From assembly GCF_000767615.3 (NCBI RefSeq), contig NZ_CP009553.3, forward strand, positions 2,976,001 to 3,040,000: 64,000 bases of DNA, read 5' to 3'. The first letter of the stretch is position 1. Every line of letters begins with the position of its first letter. The position numbers were made by a program, and so were the translations under genes. Below the pieces are notes generated by a model. It was not told where the DNA came from and ran no database searches. It saw only the letters and a list, made by a program, of their open reading frames with translations. This document shows positions 1 through 12,302 of this stretch, piece after piece. This DNA is from Pandoraea pnomenusa (lineage in GTDB: Bacteria > Pseudomonadota > Gammaproteobacteria > Burkholderiales > Burkholderiaceae).

Positions 1-2496
1 CTCCAGCGCCGTCTGAATACTGCGGCGATGCTCGTCGATCTTGCTCGCGATCCCTTTCTGCCCGTAAGTCGCGTCCTGTGCGAGACGTTCGAGCTCGCGC
101 GCACGATTGCGAGCGTCGGACAGTTGACTGTCGAGCGATTCGAACTCGAGCTGACCGTCTTCGAAAGTGGCCTGCAACTCGGCCAGCCGGGCATCGCTGT
201 GCTCGAAGTTCGCTTCCGACTCGGCGCGCATGGCCAGTTGCTCTTCGATCTGGGCCGCGATTTCGCGCAGTTCCTCGTCGATCTGCGAGCTGCGCGCGTT
301 ATAGCGCTCGTAGGCCTGAGTCAGCTTGAGTACGTCCAGCTGCAACGCATGCACGCGCTGCGTGGCGCGCTCAGCGCGCCCGCGCACCTCCGTGAGCGAC
401 TGGGCGGCCTGGCTGTAGGCGGCTTCCGCACGCACGGCCGCCGACTTGGCTTCGTCCGAGAGCAGCGCCTGCGCGCGCAGTTGCTTGCCGAGATTCTCGA
501 TTTCCTGCTGACGCGCGAGCAAACCGGCCTGCTCGGAGTCGGCGGCATATAGCTGCACGCCCACGCGGGTGACCTGATGCCCGGCCTTGACGACAATCGA
601 TGCCCCTTCGGGCAACTGCGCGCGGGCCGTCATCGCCTGTGCGAGGTCGTCGGCGACGTATGTGTGACCGAGCCATTCCTGCAACACGGCGCGCAGGCCC
701 GGATCGTCGATGCGCAACAGCGAGAGCAGCGGACGCAGCGAGGCCGGCGCCTCCGGTGGTCGCGCGGCCGGCGGCGGCGAGTAGAACGCCAGCTTGGCCG
801 GCGGAGCGTCGCTCGCGAAGGCCTTCACCCAGTCGAGGTTGCTGATTTCCAGCGCGGCAAGGCGCTCGCGCAGTACCGATTCGAGCGCGTTTTCCCAACC
901 CGGCTCGATATGCAGTTTCTTCCAAAGTCGCGGCAGTTGCGCCAGCTCGTGCTTGTCGAGCCACGGCTGCACCTTGCCCTCGGTCTGCACGCTTTCCTGA
1001 AGCTGCTTGAGCGCACTCAGGCGAGCCTCGAGCTGCGCGATGGTCGCCGCCTCGGACTGGACCCGGGCCTGCGCCTCGGCGCGCTCCGCCTCCAGACGCG
1101 GCAGCCGTTCCTGCGCCTCGGCAAGCTCGGCCTGCGCATCCTCGAGCATCGCCTGATGTTCGGCGAGTTCGGCGCGCTGCATCTCCAGCTCGGCCTCGTC
1201 AGGCTTGTCGAGCCCACGCGCCTCACCTTGCAAGCGCTCCTGACGCTGCTGCAGTTGCTGCAGGGCCTGGTCGGCGTTGCGTTGGTGCGCGGCTTCGAGT
1301 TTCAGGCTCTGCTCGACCTGTGCGATCTCGCTGCGCTGCTCGTTGAGCAGGTTCTGCGCGTCGCGCCAGCGTGACTCCAGTGCAGGCAGGGCGTCGTTCT
1401 GTTCGGCCGCCTGATCCTGGGCCGTCGCCGCCCGCTCCTCCGCGATGACCAGTTCTTCCTCGGCAAGGGCCAGCGCCTCTTCCGATTGCGCACAGCGGGC
1501 CTGCCACTGTTCGCGTTGCGAGGTCAGCGCCGCCAGTTGCGCCTGCACGCGATTGCGCGACTCCACAACGTAACGGATCTCCGCTTCGAGGCGGCTCACC
1601 TCCGAATTCGCCTCGTACATGGCGCTCTGGGCGGCCTGCACGGCATCGGTGGCGGTGTAATGCGCGGCGCGCAGCGTCTCGAGGTCGGACTCCGACCCGC
1701 GCAAACGCGCCATCTGCGCCTCCAGGTCGACCTGTGCCGACTCGATGGCGCGTTGCTGGCGTTCCTGTTCGTTCTGGGCCTCGTTCTTGCGCAACAGCCA
1801 CAACAGTTGCTGCTTCTCTTCGCCGTCGCGCTGCAAGTCCTTGAATCGATTGGCCACGACGGCCTGCGATTCCAGCTTTTCGAGGTTGGTGCCGAGTTCG
1901 CGCAGGATATCTTCCACGCGGGTGAGGTTCTCACGCGTGTCCTGCAGACGATTCTCGGTCTCGCGGCGTCGTTCCTTGTACTTGGAGACACCCGCGGCTT
2001 CTTCGAGGAATACGCGCAGTTCTTCCGGCTTGGCCTCGATGATGCGCGAGATCATGCCCTGCCCGATGATGGCGTAGGCGCGCGGCCCGAGGCCGGTCCC
2101 GAGGAAGATGTCCTGGATGTCGCGGCGACGCGCCGGGAGATTGTTGATGTAGTAGCTGGAGGTCCCGTCGCGCGTGAGCACACGCTTGACGGCGATCTCG
2201 GCGTATTGGCTCCACTGCCCGGCGGCACGTCCGGCGCTGTTGTCGAACACGAGCTCGACGCTGGCGCGGCTTGCCTGCTTGCGGGCGGTCGACCCGTTGA
2301 AAATCACGTCCTGCATCGATTCGCCGCGCAGCTCCGAGGCGCGCGACTCGCCGAGCACCCAGCGCACGGCGTCGATGATGTTGGACTTGCCGCACCCGTT
2401 CGGGCCGACAATGCCGACCAGTTGACCGGGCACCGCAAAATTCGTCGGATCGACGAACGACTTGAAGCCAGCGAGTTTGATGGATGTCAGACGCAC
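1..2496 (-). CDS. smc: Chromosome segregation ATPase SMC (3' end outside window)
   Basis: The first 832 residues of SMC, the DNA-organising ATPase that works with ScpA and ScpB to condense and segregate the nucleoid. The N-terminal half of the ATPase head is complete: the Walker A motif GPNGCGKS is at residues 31-38. It is followed by long Glu/Gln/Arg/Ala-rich coiled coil, a hinge region around residues 500-650, and the start of the returning coil. The C-terminal coil, the signature motif and Walker B lie beyond base 1. The start is a GTG at 2496, giving the usual MRLTSIKLAGFKS beginning; a nearby ATG upstream is out of frame. The Shine-Dalgarno sequence is weak. Confidence 0.95.
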   Translation of the reverse strand, partial: MRLTSIKLAGFKSFVDPTNFAVPGQLVGIVGPNGCGKSNIIDAVRWVLGESRASELRGESMQDVIFNGSTARKQASRASVELVFDNSAGRAAGQWSQYAEIAVKRVLTRDGTSSYYINNLPARRRDIQDIFLGTGLGPRAYAIIGQGMISRIIEAKPEELRVFLEEAAGVSKYKERRRETENRLQDTRENLTRVEDILRELGTNLEKLESQAVVANRFKDLQRDGEEKQQLLWLLRKNEAQNEQERQQRAIESAQVDLEAQMARLRGSESDLETLRAAHYTATDAVQAAQSAMYEANSEVSRLEAEIRYVVESRNRVQAQLAALTSQREQWQARCAQSEEALALAEEELVIAEERAATAQDQAAEQNDALPALESRWRDAQNLLNEQRSEIAQVEQSLKLEAAHQRNADQALQQLQQRQERLQGEARGLDKPDEAELEMQRAELAEHQAMLEDAQAELAEAQERLPRLEAERAEAQARVQSEAATIAQLEARLSALKQLQESVQTEGKVQPWLDKHELAQLPRLWKKLHIEPGWENALESVLRERLAALEISNLDWVKAFASDAPPAKLAFYSPPPAARPPEAPASLRPLLSLLRIDDPGLRAVLQEWLGHTYVADDLAQAMTARAQLPEGASIVVKAGHQVTRVGVQLYAADSEQAGLLARQQEIENLGKQLRAQALLSDEAKSAAVRAEAAYSQAAQSLTEVRGRAERATQRVHALQLDVLKLTQAYERYNARSSQIDEELREIAAQIEEQLAMRAESEANFEHSDARLAELQATFEDGQLEFESLDSQLSDARNRARELERLAQDATYGQKGIASKIDEHRRSIQTALE

Positions 2497-2631
2497 GGCA
2501 GGTTCGCTTTTTCGGTCATTGAATGAGAGGAAAGACGCGGAACGCGCTAGCTGGTCCTGTCTGGCCTCGCGCACGCTGGCGCGCGCAGGCCGCATTTCTT
2601 GCTGATTACAGCGGTATCACGACGGTACGCA

Positions 2632-3618
2632 TCATACCATCGCATCCCCCGCCGTCGCGGATTTACAACGCCCCGGATCCGGCAAAATACCCGACAGCAC
2701 GCCGGCCGCCACGATGCACAACCCGCCCGCGATTTCCCGGGCCCCCAATCCTTCGCTCGCCAGCCACCAGGACGAGATCGCCGCCACCACGATTTCGAAA
2801 AGCATGATGAGCGCCGCCTGGTTCGCCGGCACCCGCGCCAGTCCGAACTGGACGATCACGTTGGTCAGGGCGATCGTGCAGCCCAGCGCCAGCGCGACGG
2901 ACGCCGCACCCGCGTCCGATGCCAGGGCCGAGATGGCGGCATGCCCGCTTTGCACGCCGCCGTCGAAGGGCATGACCAGCAGCCCGCCGACCACGCACCC
3001 GAGATACAGGGTCCAGCTTCGCATCTCCGCCCGCACGTCGGGCAATGCCTGGCTCACGCGACGCAGCAGCACGTTATTGAGCGCAAAGGCCGCGCCCGCA
3101 ACGGCGCCGGCCCATTCGCCCGCGTTGTTGGGCACCGGCCAGCCCAGCTCGGGCGACCAGAGCATCAGCCCCGCCCCGCCCAGCGCCAGCGCGATGAGCC
3201 CACCCCCGCGCAGGCCGACCCGCTCGCCGAGCAGCCAATGGGCGAAGAGCGCCGTCCAGACCGGGGTCAGGTAGAAGAGCAGCAACACCCGCATCACATG
3301 GCCGTGCGTGGTACCCCATACGAAGGCGACGTTGGTGGTCCCGCCGGCGAACGCCACGCCCACGAGCAGCCACGACCAGCGCAGCGTGTCAAGCGAGCGG
3401 CGATAGACGAGCGTGAGCAGCAACAGGGCCACGCCGGCGGTGCATATCTGCGCGGGAATCGCAGCCACGCCCCACTGGGCCAGCACGCGATAGGGAAACC
3501 AGGCCAGGCCCCACACCGACGAACCGATGAGAATGGCCAGGGCAGGTGCCGCCCGGGTGCGCAACGAGACCCCGGAAGTCGAAGCCGGGCCGTGCGCGCC
3601 GTTGCCGGCTACGGTCAT
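2632..3618 (-). CDS. DMT-superfamily (EamA) transporter
   Basis: An inner-membrane transporter of the drug/metabolite family, 328 residues. It has about ten hydrophobic segments arranged as two EamA repeats; the first opens around residue 27 with a W-G-L-A-W-F-P-Y stretch typical of the first helix. Family members mostly export amino acids or small metabolites, and the substrate cannot be read from the sequence. The N-terminal 25 or so residues are polar and may be an over-extended start. It lies downstream of the dapC promoter region in the opposite direction and upstream of smc in the same direction, 135 bp away. Confidence 0.85.
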   Translation of the reverse strand: MTVAGNGAHGPASTSGVSLRTRAAPALAILIGSSVWGLAWFPYRVLAQWGVAAIPAQICTAGVALLLLTLVYRRSLDTLRWSWLLVGVAFAGGTTNVAFVWGTTHGHVMRVLLLFYLTPVWTALFAHWLLGERVGLRGGGLIALALGGAGLMLWSPELGWPVPNNAGEWAGAVAGAAFALNNVLLRRVSQALPDVRAEMRSWTLYLGCVVGGLLVMPFDGGVQSGHAAISALASDAGAASVALALGCTIALTNVIVQFGLARVPANQAALIMLFEIVVAAISSWWLASEGLGAREIAGGLCIVAAGVLSGILPDPGRCKSATAGDAMV

Positions 3619-4006
3619 ACTGCTCTCTCCTGAAAAACCTGAGATACTCCGCCGGCTTGCCCCACTGGCGCCTCGGAATATGCTGAATTACGCGGCGCGC
3701 GCGCTTTGGGCGCGCCGTGACGGTATAATTTTCGCTTCGCCGATCTTGCCATTCTTGCGCGCGTCCGGGAACCCCTTTCTCCGTCGCCTCGCCTGATGTC
3801 GTGAATCAGCGAGGTTTGATAGCGGGCCGCCGCCGTGCTCCCGGACGACTTGAGCAAGCCCGGCCCCGGGGAACGTGTCGCCGCAAAACGCGCCGGACGC
3901 CGGAAAGTCGCCAATCTCGTCCAGCCGCCGCGTGCGGCTCCGAATCGCCGTGAACGCTGCCCTCACCGGCAGTGCGAACCCTAGCCCTGAGTCTGTTTGA
4001 ATTCTC
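3619..4006. promoter_or_regulatory. Divergent intergenic region with candidate dap operon promoter
   Basis: A 388-bp gap between the DMT transporter and dapC with no convincing ORF. On the plus strand a consensus TATAAT lies at 3724-3729 inside the block GGTATAATTTTCGCTTCGCC (3722-3741). A near-identical block precedes the DEAD-box helicase at 21023. The -35 region (3701-3706, GCTTTG) is poor. If this is the promoter, dapC has a leader of roughly 270 nt. No riboswitch fold is evident to me. Confidence 0.4.
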
Positions 4007-5209
4007 GTGAACCCATTACTCGACAAGCTCCAGCCCTACCCCTTTGAACGCCTGAAGTCGCTCGTGGCGGACGTCACGCCCGCCGCCGCGTACAAGGCCG
4101 TCAGCTTCGGCATCGGGGAGCCCAAGCACCCAACGCCGCAATTCATCAAGGAAGCGCTGATCGAAGGTCTGGGCGGTCTCTCGAACTACCCCGCCACGGC
4201 GGGCGGCGAGCCGCTGCGCGCGGCGATCGCGCAGTGGCTGGAGCGCCGCTACGCGCTGCCGAATGTAAATCCGGCGACCGAAGTCCTGCCCGTGACCGGC
4301 TCACGCGAAGCGCTGTTCTCGTTCGCCCAGGCGGTCGTCGACGGCAGCAAGCCCGGCGCCCGCGTGATGTGCCCGAATCCGTTCTATCAGATCTACGAGG
4401 GCGCCACGCTGCTCGCCGGCGCAACGCCCTATTACGTCGACAGCGACCCGGCGCGCAATTTCGCGCCGGACTACGACAGCGTGCCGGCCGACGTCTGGCG
4501 CGATGTCCAGCTGGTCTACCTCTGCTCGCCGGGCAACCCGACGGGCGCCGTGCTGGGTCTGGCCGACTGGAAGCGCCTGTTCGAACTCTCGGACGAATAC
4601 GGCTTCGTGATCGCGTCCGACGAGTGCTACTCCGAAATCTACTTCGACGAAGAGCGCGCACCGCTGGGCGGCCTCGCGGCGGCCCATCAGCTCGGCCGCG
4701 GTTTCGAGCGCCTGGTCGTGTTCTCGAGCCTGTCCAAGCGCTCCAATGTGCCGGGCATGCGCTCCGGTTTCGTGGCCGGCGACGCCGCGATTCTCAAGAA
4801 ATTCCTGCTGTACCGCACGTACCACGGCTGTGCCATGAGCCCGGCCGTGCAGGCGGCGAGCGTGGCCGCGTGGAACGACGAGGCCCATGTGCGCCTGAAC
4901 CGCAGCAAGTACCTGAAGAAGTTCCAGACCGTCACGCCGATGCTCGCCGAAGTGCTCGACGTGCGACTGCCGGATGCGGGCTTCTACCTGTGGGCCAAGG
5001 TCGACGCCAGGACAGGCATGTCCGATACGGAATTCACGCGTCGATTGCTGGCGCAATACAATGTGGCCGTACTGCCCGGTTCGTATCTGGGCCGCGCCGC
5101 ACACGGCGCGAACCCCGGCGAGCACTATGTTCGCATCGCCCTCGTGGCCGACGTGGACGAATGCACCGAAGGCGCGCAGCGCATCGTGCAGTTCTGCCAA
5201 TCCCTTTAA
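4007..5209 (+). CDS. dapC: Succinyldiaminopimelate transaminase
   Basis: A PLP-dependent class I/II aminotransferase of 400 residues. It converts N-succinyl-2-amino-6-ketopimelate plus glutamate to N-succinyl-L,L-diaminopimelate, in the succinylase route to meso-diaminopimelate and lysine. Visible fold-type I features are NPTG at 177-180, the cofactor Asp205 in ASDE, and the Schiff-base Lys244 in SSLSKRSN, followed by R-S-G-F. The start is GTG at 4007. It heads a co-directional run with dapD 24 bp downstream and dapE nearby. That context is the main reason to call it DapC rather than another aminotransferase. Confidence 0.93.
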   Translation: MNPLLDKLQPYPFERLKSLVADVTPAAAYKAVSFGIGEPKHPTPQFIKEALIEGLGGLSNYPATAGGEPLRAAIAQWLERRYALPNVNPATEVLPVTGSREALFSFAQAVVDGSKPGARVMCPNPFYQIYEGATLLAGATPYYVDSDPARNFAPDYDSVPADVWRDVQLVYLCSPGNPTGAVLGLADWKRLFELSDEYGFVIASDECYSEIYFDEERAPLGGLAAAHQLGRGFERLVVFSSLSKRSNVPGMRSGFVAGDAAILKKFLLYRTYHGCAMSPAVQAASVAAWNDEAHVRLNRSKYLKKFQTVTPMLAEVLDVRLPDAGFYLWAKVDARTGMSDTEFTRRLLAQYNVAVLPGSYLGRAAHGANPGEHYVRIALVADVDECTEGAQRIVQFCQSL

Positions 5210-5233
5210 TTCCAACTGCAACTGATTCTCGCC

Positions 5234-6061
<828 letters not shown>

Positions 6062-6149
6062 TCCCGCGAGGCTTTGACGGGGCATCGCTGTCGCTCGCGC
6101 GGCAGCGGTGCCTCCGACTTGCAGTCCCGAGACACCAGGAGTTCCGGCG

Positions 6150-7653
<1,504 letters not shown>

Positions 7654-7689
7654 GGCTTCCGACACAACGACCGGCACGAGACATTCACC

Positions 7690-8586
7690 ATGACACCCCA
7701 AGCCACTCACCCTTTCCGCACGCTGCGCGATCTGCTGCGCTACGCCGTCTCTCGCTTCACCGAGGCGGAACTGGCCTTCGGCCACGGCACGGCGACCGCC
7801 TATGACGAAGCGGCGTATCTGCTGCTGCACACGCTGCATCTGCCAATCGACACGCTCGACCCGTTTCTCGACGCCCGCTTGCTGCCCGAGGAAATCGAGC
7901 GTGCACTGTCCGTCATCAACCGTCGCGCGGGCGAACGCGTGCCGGCGTCGTACATCACCAACGAGGCCTGGATGCACGGCCACCGGTTCTACGTCGACGA
8001 GCGTGTCATCGTGCCGCGCTCGTTCGTCGGCGAACTGCTCGAAGACGCGCTGCAACCCTGGGTCGACCATCCCGACGACGTCGCCGACGTCCTGGAGCTC
8101 TGCACCGGTTCGGGCTGCCTTGCGATCCTTGCGGCCGAAACCTTCCCGGCGGCTCGAATCGACGCCGTCGACATCTCCGCCGACGCGCTGGCCGTCGCCG
8201 CCATCAACGTGGCCGACTATGGCCTCGAAGACCGTATCGCGCTGCATCACGGCGATCTTTACGCGCCGCTGCCCAAAGGCAAGCGCTACGAAGTCATCAT
8301 CACCAACCCGCCGTACGTGAACGAAGGATCGATGCAGGTGCTGCCGGCCGAATATCTCCATGAACCGCGTCTGGCGCTCGCCGGAGGCGACGACGGCATG
8401 GATGTGGTCCGACGCATCATTGCCGGCGCGCGCGAGCACCTCACGGATAACGGGGTGCTGGTCGTCGAGATCGGCAACGAACGGCATTTCGTGGAAGCCG
8501 CCTTCCCCGATCTGCCGATGACCTGGCTCGCCACGAGCGCAGGCGACGATATGGTCTTCCTCGTTCAGGCCGCCGACCTGTCCTGA
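7690..8586 (+). CDS. prmB: Ribosomal protein L3 N5-glutamine methyltransferase
   Basis: A SAM-dependent methyltransferase of the HemK/PrmB family, 298 residues, that modifies a glutamine of 50S protein L3. An N-terminal helical domain (1-105) is followed by a Rossmann methyltransferase domain. The SAM-binding stretch LELCTGSGC is at 135-143 and the glutamine-binding NPPY at 206-209. ERVIVPRSF near 105-112 fits PrmB better than PrmC, because PrmC usually accompanies prfA. It follows dapE by 36 bp on the same strand. Confidence 0.9.
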   Translation: MTPQATHPFRTLRDLLRYAVSRFTEAELAFGHGTATAYDEAAYLLLHTLHLPIDTLDPFLDARLLPEEIERALSVINRRAGERVPASYITNEAWMHGHRFYVDERVIVPRSFVGELLEDALQPWVDHPDDVADVLELCTGSGCLAILAAETFPAARIDAVDISADALAVAAINVADYGLEDRIALHHGDLYAPLPKGKRYEVIITNPPYVNEGSMQVLPAEYLHEPRLALAGGDDGMDVVRRIIAGAREHLTDNGVLVVEIGNERHFVEAAFPDLPMTWLATSAGDDMVFLVQAADLS

Positions 8587-8602
8587 GTGCATGCCGAAAC
8601 AG

Positions 8603-8628
8603 CCGAGGGCGGTCGCGACTGCCCTCGG
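8603..8628 (+). other. Hairpin between prmB and cls
   Basis: An 8-bp perfect stem CCGAGGGC (8603-8610) / GCCCTCGG (8621-8628) with a 10-nt loop, 17 bp after the prmB stop. No T-run follows, so it is not a clear intrinsic terminator. It may stabilise the 3' end of the dap-prmB message. Confidence 0.35.
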
Positions 8629-8714
8629 ATACGCCTCGCCTAACTTCACGCCCTCCGGTTACACTCGGGTTCCCGGGCCAGCGCGGCTCACGGTATGGAG
8701 GAAGGTAACCGCCC

Positions 8715-10142
8715 ATGGTGCTCAACTGGCTCGACGTCGGCTTTGCCGTCGCCTGCATCCATGCGCTCGGGATCGCCGCCGCGATCCACGCCGTTCTGAC
8801 GGTGCGCACGTCGCAAGGCGCTGTCGCGTGGGCGGTATCGCTCGTGACGATGCCCTACCTCACGCTCATCCCCTACCTCTTCCTTGGCCGGTCCAAGTTC
8901 ATCGGCTACGTGGAAGCGCGCCGCGCACGCAACCAGGTCCTGCAGTCACGCATGGGCGAGACGCAGTGGAGCGGCGAGCCGCCTGTCGCCGTGGAAGCCC
9001 ACCCCGAATTCGCCGCACTCACGGCGATGACCGGCATGTCGTTCGTCGCGGGCAACCGGGTGCGTCTGCTCGTCAATGGCCGGGCAACGTTCGACGCGAT
9101 CTTTGCCGCCATCGACCGGGCGCGCGACTACGTGATCGTCCAGTTCTTCATCGTCAAGGACGATGCCCTCGGCCGCGCGCTGGCCGCACGCCTGCTCGCC
9201 CGCGCCGCCACGGGCGTGAAGGTCTACTTCCTCTACGACCGCATCGGCAGCCACGACCTGCCACGCAGCTACTGCGAGAAGCTGCGCCAGGGCGGCGTAC
9301 TCGTGCATGAATTCGCCGCCGCCAGGCGCGGCATCTTCGTCAATCGTTTCCAGCTCAACTTCCGCAACCACCGCAAGATCGTGGTGATCGACGGCAATGA
9401 AGCGTTCATCGGCGGGCATAACGTCGGCGTGGAGTACCTCGGCGAGAAACCGCCACTGGCGCCCTGGCGCGACACGCACATTTCCGTGCGCGGCCCGGCG
9501 GTAGTCGGCATTCAACGTGCGTTTGCCGAAGACTGGCACTGGAGTACGGGCCTCGTGCCCGAGCTCAACCGGCAGCCGGTCGCGTCCGGCGAGGACATGC
9601 ACTGTCAGGTGGTGCCGAGTGGCCCGGCGGATCGCCTCGAGACCTCGTCGCTGTTCTTCGTCAATGCGATCAACGCGGCGCAAAAGCGCGTGTGGCTCAC
9701 CACCCCCTACTTCGTGCCAGACGAAGCTGTGTTTTCTGCGCTGCGCCTGGCGGTGCTACGCGGCGTCGACGTCCGTCTGCTGATCCCCGATCGCGCCGAT
9801 CACTACGTGGTGTTCGAGGCGACCACGTCCTATGCCTTCGAGGCGGCGCGCAGCGGCATCCACGTCTATCGCTACCATCACGGCTTCATCCATCAGAAGG
9901 TCGTGCTGATCGATGACAGCGCCGCCGCCGTCGGCAGCGCCAATCTCGACAACCGCTCGTTCCGGTTGAACTTCGAGATCATGCTGCTGACGGTCGACCG
10001 GGCGTTTGCCGACGACGTCGCTTACATGCTGGCAGATGATTTCGGCAAGGCATCGCTGCTCAACAAGGACGACTTCCGCCTGATTCCCCGGTGGCGGCAA
10101 CTCGCCATGCGCATTGCGCGACTGTTCGCGCCCATCCTGTGA
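8715..10142 (+). CDS. cls: Cardiolipin synthase
   Basis: A phospholipase-D superfamily enzyme of 475 residues that condenses two phosphatidylglycerol molecules to cardiolipin at the inner membrane. The N-terminal hydrophobic segments (about 1-60) fit ClsA-type membrane anchoring. Two HKD motifs are complete: H219-K221-D226 in NHRKIVVID, followed by IGGHN, and H393-K395-D400 in HQKVVLID, followed by GSANLDNRS. The start is the ATG at 8715, preceded by GGAGGAAGG at 8696-8704. Confidence 0.92.
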   Translation: MVLNWLDVGFAVACIHALGIAAAIHAVLTVRTSQGAVAWAVSLVTMPYLTLIPYLFLGRSKFIGYVEARRARNQVLQSRMGETQWSGEPPVAVEAHPEFAALTAMTGMSFVAGNRVRLLVNGRATFDAIFAAIDRARDYVIVQFFIVKDDALGRALAARLLARAATGVKVYFLYDRIGSHDLPRSYCEKLRQGGVLVHEFAAARRGIFVNRFQLNFRNHRKIVVIDGNEAFIGGHNVGVEYLGEKPPLAPWRDTHISVRGPAVVGIQRAFAEDWHWSTGLVPELNRQPVASGEDMHCQVVPSGPADRLETSSLFFVNAINAAQKRVWLTTPYFVPDEAVFSALRLAVLRGVDVRLLIPDRADHYVVFEATTSYAFEAARSGIHVYRYHHGFIHQKVVLIDDSAAAVGSANLDNRSFRLNFEIMLLTVDRAFADDVAYMLADDFGKASLLNKDDFRLIPRWRQLAMRIARLFAPIL

Positions 10143-10290
10143 AAGCCGGCCGTGGGCCGCAGCCGACGCCGTTCCCCGAGCGCCGCATCGCCGCACCGCC
10201 GCAATAGATTTCCGCCTCGGGCATGACACCCGGTAAAATGCGCGTTTGGCCGCCAGTGCGCGGCCTGGCTCGTATTCTTACCGCCCTCCC

Positions 10291-12234
10291 GTGATCCGAT
10301 TCGAACACCTCACCCTCGCGCGCGGCACCAAACCGCTTTTCGAGGACACCTCCGTCACGCTCAACCCCGGCGAGCGCGTCGGTCTCGTGGGCGCCAACGG
10401 CGCCGGCAAGTCCACACTGTTTGCCCTGTTGCGCGGCCAGTTGCACGCCGACGGTGGCGACGCCTTCGTGCCGGGCCACTGGCGCGTTGCACACGTCATG
10501 CAAGAGACGCCCGCCGTCGAACGCACCGCGCTCGCGTATGTGCTCGACGGCGATACACGCCTGCGCGATATCGAAGCGACGATTGCCGCTGCCGAAGCCG
10601 CGCATGACGGCCACGCGCAGGCCGAGGCCCACGCCGCCTTCGCCGACGCCGACGGCTACACCGCGCCCGCACGCGGCGAGGCGCTGCTGCTTGGCCTGGG
10701 TTTCACGCTCGCTCAGACGCAACTGCCCGTTGCCAGCTTCTCCGGCGGATGGCGCATGCGCCTGAATCTGGCGCAGGCGCTCATGTGCCCGTCGGACCTG
10801 CTGCTGCTCGACGAACCGACCAACCACCTGGACCTGGACGCGATCGTCTGGCTCGAGGACTGGCTCAAGCGCTATGCGGGCACGCTCATCGTGATCTCGC
10901 ACGATCGCGAATTCCTCGACGAGGTCTGCAACGTCACGCTTCACATCGAAAACCAGCAGATCAAGCGCTACGGCGGTAACTACAGCCAGTTCGAAATCCT
11001 GCGCGGCCAACAACTGGCGCTGCAACAAAGCGCGTTCGACAAGCAACAGAAGACGATTGCCCACCTCGAGTCGTACATCACGCGCTTCAAGGCCAAGGCA
11101 TCGAAGGCGCGCCAGGCGCAAAGCCGCATGAAGGCACTCGAAAAGATGGAGCGCATCGCGCCCGCGCACGTCGCGTCGCCGTCCACATTCGAGTTCCGCC
11201 CCGCCGACAGCGCGCCGAACCCGATGCTCGTGCTCGAAGGCGTGCGTTGCGGATATACGCTCGACGACGGCAGCGAGAAAGTCATCCTGCCGCACGTCAC
11301 GATGTCGGTGCAGAACGAGCAACGCATCGGTCTGCTCGGCGCCAACGGGCAAGGCAAGTCGACCCTGATCAAGACGCTTGCCAACACGCTCGCGCCGCTG
11401 TCCGGGGTCGTGAAGACCGGCAAGGGATTGCAGATCGGGTATTTCGCGCAGCATCAGGTCGAAACGCTGCGACACGACGACTCGCCGCTGCAGCACCTTC
11501 AGCGCCTGGCCCCCGACACGCGCGAGCAGGAGTTGCGCGACTTCCTCGGTGGCTTCAACTTTCGTGGCGACATGGCGACGTCGTCGATCGCGCCCTTCTC
11601 CGGCGGCGAGAAGGCGCGGCTCGCGCTGGCGCTCATCATCTGGCAAAAGCCGAACCTGTTGCTGCTCGACGAGCCGACGAACCACCTGGACCTCGAGACG
11701 CGCCACGCGCTGACAATGGCCCTTGCCCAGTTCGACGGCACGCTGATCCTCGTCTCGCACGACCGGCATCTGCTGCGCGCGACGACCGATCAGTTTCTGC
11801 TCGTGGCCGCCGGCGAAGTCAAACCCTTCGATGGCGACCTCGACGACTACCGCGACTGGCTGCTGCAGCACGCGGCCGACCAACGCGCCGCCGCGCGCGA
11901 GGCGAGCACCGGCTCGAGCGGCGACGGCATGCAGGCGGGCGACGGTGCCAATCGCAAGGACCAGAAGCGCGCCGAGGCGCAGGAGCGCCAACGGCTGTCA
12001 CAACTGCGCAAACCGTTGCAGCGCAAGATCGAAAAACTGGAGCAGTCGATGGCGAAGCTCTCGGACGAGAAAGCCAGACTCGACGCCATCCTTGCGGACA
12101 GCGGCACGTACGAAGAGGCAAAAAAGACGCTGCTGACCGACAGTCTGAAGCAACAGGCGGAAGTCACGAACCGGCTCTCGGACGTCGAAGCCGAATGGCT
12201 CGAGGCCCAGGAAGCGCTCGAACAGATCGTCTGA
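10291..12234 (+). CDS. ABC-F family ATP-binding protein (YheS/Uup type)
   Basis: A soluble tandem ABC ATPase of 647 residues without membrane segments; ABC-F proteins act on ribosomes or related RNPs. Walker A motifs are GANGAGKS at 34-41 and GANGQGKS from residue 350. Signatures are SGGWRMR and SGGEKAR, each followed by LLLDEPTNHLD. The linker between domains is rich in basic and coil-forming residues. The C-terminal tail after the second domain is a Lys/Glu-rich coiled coil, as in Uup and YheS. The start is taken as GTG at 10291, giving the conserved IRFEHLTLARG opening; the extra upstream residues look unconserved. A -10-like TAAAAT sits at about 10234-10239. Confidence 0.9.
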   Translation: MIRFEHLTLARGTKPLFEDTSVTLNPGERVGLVGANGAGKSTLFALLRGQLHADGGDAFVPGHWRVAHVMQETPAVERTALAYVLDGDTRLRDIEATIAAAEAAHDGHAQAEAHAAFADADGYTAPARGEALLLGLGFTLAQTQLPVASFSGGWRMRLNLAQALMCPSDLLLLDEPTNHLDLDAIVWLEDWLKRYAGTLIVISHDREFLDEVCNVTLHIENQQIKRYGGNYSQFEILRGQQLALQQSAFDKQQKTIAHLESYITRFKAKASKARQAQSRMKALEKMERIAPAHVASPSTFEFRPADSAPNPMLVLEGVRCGYTLDDGSEKVILPHVTMSVQNEQRIGLLGANGQGKSTLIKTLANTLAPLSGVVKTGKGLQIGYFAQHQVETLRHDDSPLQHLQRLAPDTREQELRDFLGGFNFRGDMATSSIAPFSGGEKARLALALIIWQKPNLLLLDEPTNHLDLETRHALTMALAQFDGTLILVSHDRHLLRATTDQFLLVAAGEVKPFDGDLDDYRDWLLQHAADQRAAAREASTGSSGDGMQAGDGANRKDQKRAEAQERQRLSQLRKPLQRKIEKLEQSMAKLSDEKARLDAILADSGTYEEAKKTLLTDSLKQQAEVTNRLSDVEAEWLEAQEALEQIV

Positions 12235-12252
12235 CGGGACGTCGCTCGTGCC

Positions 12253-12284
12253 CGCTGTGCCGCTGTGCCGCTGTGTCGCTGTGT
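12253..12284. repeat. Four tandem 8-bp repeats
   Basis: Units CGCTGTGC, CGCTGTGC, CGCTGTGT and CGCTGTGT lie in direct tandem, just after the ABC-F stop codon and before the shared terminator. The block is noncoding and likely prone to slippage. No function is evident. Confidence 0.85.
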
Positions 12285-12302
12285 CGCCCAGCGGCCACAA
12301 AG

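Noticed and set aside
8603..8628. Hairpin as an intrinsic terminator
   Set aside because: No T-run follows on either strand; kept only as a hairpin.
10060..11991. Long minus-strand reading frame opposite the ABC-F gene
   Set aside because: It covers conserved ATPase motifs on the other strand and has no family features of its own.
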